Source: Treponema sp.
GTDB lineage: Bacteria > Spirochaetota > Spirochaetia > Treponematales > Treponemataceae
NCBI GenBank assembly: GCA_017629095.1
Contig: JAGBXW010000022.1
Span: 1-56,926, forward strand
DNA: 56,926 nucleotides
Direction of reading: 5' to 3'
This document shows positions 55,911-56,926 of this stretch, piece by piece (the stretch's first letter is position 1; each line of letters starts with the position of its first letter). The notes beneath the pieces were generated by a model. It was not told the DNA's origin and did not search any database. It saw nothing but the letters and a program-made list of their open reading frames with translations. Made by a program: the position numbers and the translations under genes.

Positions 55911-56926
55911 AATGAGTCTATTTGAAAAGCTGCCTCAAGAAGAAGTCCATTTATTGTCAGAGTACTTGGCATTTTATAGTAGTGGCACTCCTCTTCGTGA
56001 AGAGAGAATGGATTACTTCTTGCGGTTCTGGGAAGAAGCAAAACTACCCTTCTACTAGATGTTTGGCGAGCAGTTTATCATTAAGAAAGAAATAATGTTT
56101 GAAAAACCCACTAGTGCCCTTGCTCTAGAGATGGATGAAGTTTTTTATGCACCTCTCGTGGCCCGATTCGTAGATGTGTACAGACAGCGTGTGCGAGCAA
56201 TAAGCAAAGATGACTATAACCTAAGAAATAATCTTTTTACCTTTGTCAACAGCGATATAGATCTTGTTACAAATGAGTATCAAGGAAAGTCTTTTATCAT
56301 TCCGGGAAGTTGCACAGTTACTGGGCGACCCTTATAGGTTAATCAAGGATGTAAACTGGTAAGAATGTTAGGCAAAATTACAGAAGCTCTTGGCATAAAA
56401 GTCGAAGCTAAAGTATGCGCAGATTGTGGCCAGATCATGTACGACGATACACATTTTTGTCCCTTTTGCGGAGGACAAGTTAAGCTTATGGATGGATATG
56501 AGGCATTTCGTCTTGCCCACTCCTTAGTTTTAAACCAAAAGGTTATTCGAGGTAATCTTTGCCTGAGCATTCATCCAATGGACTTTGTTACTATGAGTGA
56601 TAATGCGTGCGGCTGGAGCTCTTGTATGAGTTGGGTCGAAGAGGGTGATTATCGTCTTGGAACGATTGAAATGATGAATTCACCTTGCGTAGTTGTTGCA
56701 TATGTTGAAGCCAAGGAAGATATGAACCTTTGTGATGATTACAAATGGAATAATAAACGTTGGCGGCAATTGCTTATTGTTAACAAAGAAATTATCCTTG
56801 GTAATCGGCAATATCCTTATACGAGTGATGTGTTGCAGAGAGAGGCAATGAAGTGGCTGCGGGAGATGTGCCAAAAGGCAGGGGGATGGGGTCCTTATTC
56901 TGAGGATATTTATCTAATTCGTAATA
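55911..56926 (+). CDS. TAG-recoded zinc-ribbon protein, 3' end outside window
   Basis: ATG 55911 after AAAGAGGTAATTATC. Open to the window end if two TAGs are sense (PFY-TAG-MFG at 56056 and RPL-TAG-VNQ at 56335). At least 338 residues. A zinc ribbon CADCGQIMYDD...CPFCGGQ is followed by a Cys/Trp-rich domain (NACGWSSCMSWVEEGDY) and RWRQLLIVNKEIILGNRQYP. Function not recognised. Confidence 0.65.

Noticed and set aside
1..56926. Suppressor tRNA with CTA anticodon
   Set aside because: No convincing 7-nt CTCTAAA-type anticodon loop in a cloverleaf was found; TCTAA in 22580 and 23060 lies in other stems.
1..56926. Insertion sequence, integrase or prophage attachment sites
   Set aside because: No transposase, integrase or excisionase-like gene and no flanking target duplication seen.

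Overview
The window looks like part of a large tailed bacteriophage that infects a gut-type Firmicute. Evidence seen: a head and tail morphogenesis operon, dozens of very small genes, strong AGGAGG-type ribosome sites, and sigma-70/sigma-A promoters (TTGACA, 16-17 bp, TATAAT). The phage uses an alternative genetic code in part of its genome. Many genes on the minus strand (1-13.7 kb) are open only if TAG is read as an amino acid, with about 36 in-frame TAGs across the operon. No gene I could delimit ends in TAG, while TAA and TGA are normal stops. Two TAGs fall on the Gln positions of a nuclease motif (EYQGKQHY), so TAG is most likely glutamine (code 15). No CTA-anticodon suppressor tRNA was found here.

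Layout. (1) 1-13.7 kb, minus strand, AT-rich, TAG-recoded: zinc-ribbon/HTH gene, second packaging-region gene, terL, PD-(D/E)XK nuclease, portal, prohead protease/scaffold, capsid accessory protein, major capsid protein, connector genes, tail genes. The most highly expressed capsid genes contain no TAG. (2) 13.7-15.0 kb: divergent promoters and a small plus-strand operon ending in an AbrB-like regulator. (3) 15.3-40.4 kb, plus strand, GC-richer with host-like codon use: an early 'takeover' region of about 50 genes, mostly under 140 codons, nearly every one or two with its own strong promoter. Few are recognisable: a ClpA/B-type AAA+ ATPase, a DnaQ-like exonuclease, a HAD phosphatase, two winged-helix paralogues, and several zinc ribbons and membrane proteins. 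These genes use no TAG, either as sense codon or stop. (4) 40.4-56.9 kb, AT-rich, mostly plus strand: more small genes with a different promoter type, a minus-strand initiator-like gene flanked by about 21-bp direct repeats, two lipoproteins, an OB-fold protein, and again some TAG-recoded genes.

The unusual part is the non-coding architecture of region 3. At least 15 copies of a boundary element (different GC-rich perfect hairpin, then usually GAATTT, then a TTTGTGCAAA box 17-18 bp upstream of the -35) separate the gene clusters. About 15 other promoters place the -35 hexamer in the loop of a hairpin. One copy (38727-38759) has the opposite arm sequence but keeps the pairing. Chains of small structured RNAs lie between promoters; the 5' end of each (GTCAAGRGG) pairs with the -35 region of the next promoter (CCYCTTGAC). 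Among them are tRNA-like molecules and a duplicated pseudoknot RNA with compensatory changes. Between 25.6 and 25.95 kb, three ribosome-site/ATG mini-ORFs each reach a UAG that is immediately followed by the same compact pseudoknot. In a region otherwise free of TAG this suggests a sensor or trap for UAG decoding, linked to the phage's code switch. In region 4 the U-tract of each terminator doubles as the -35 of the next promoter.

Working model (inference): the host RNA polymerase transcribes the early region using the standard code; the phage then changes UAG meaning, and late structural genes become fully translatable. Promoter labels used below: type G = with the TTTGTGCAAA box; type H = -35 inside a hairpin loop; type T = -35 formed by a terminator T-tract; plain = none of these.
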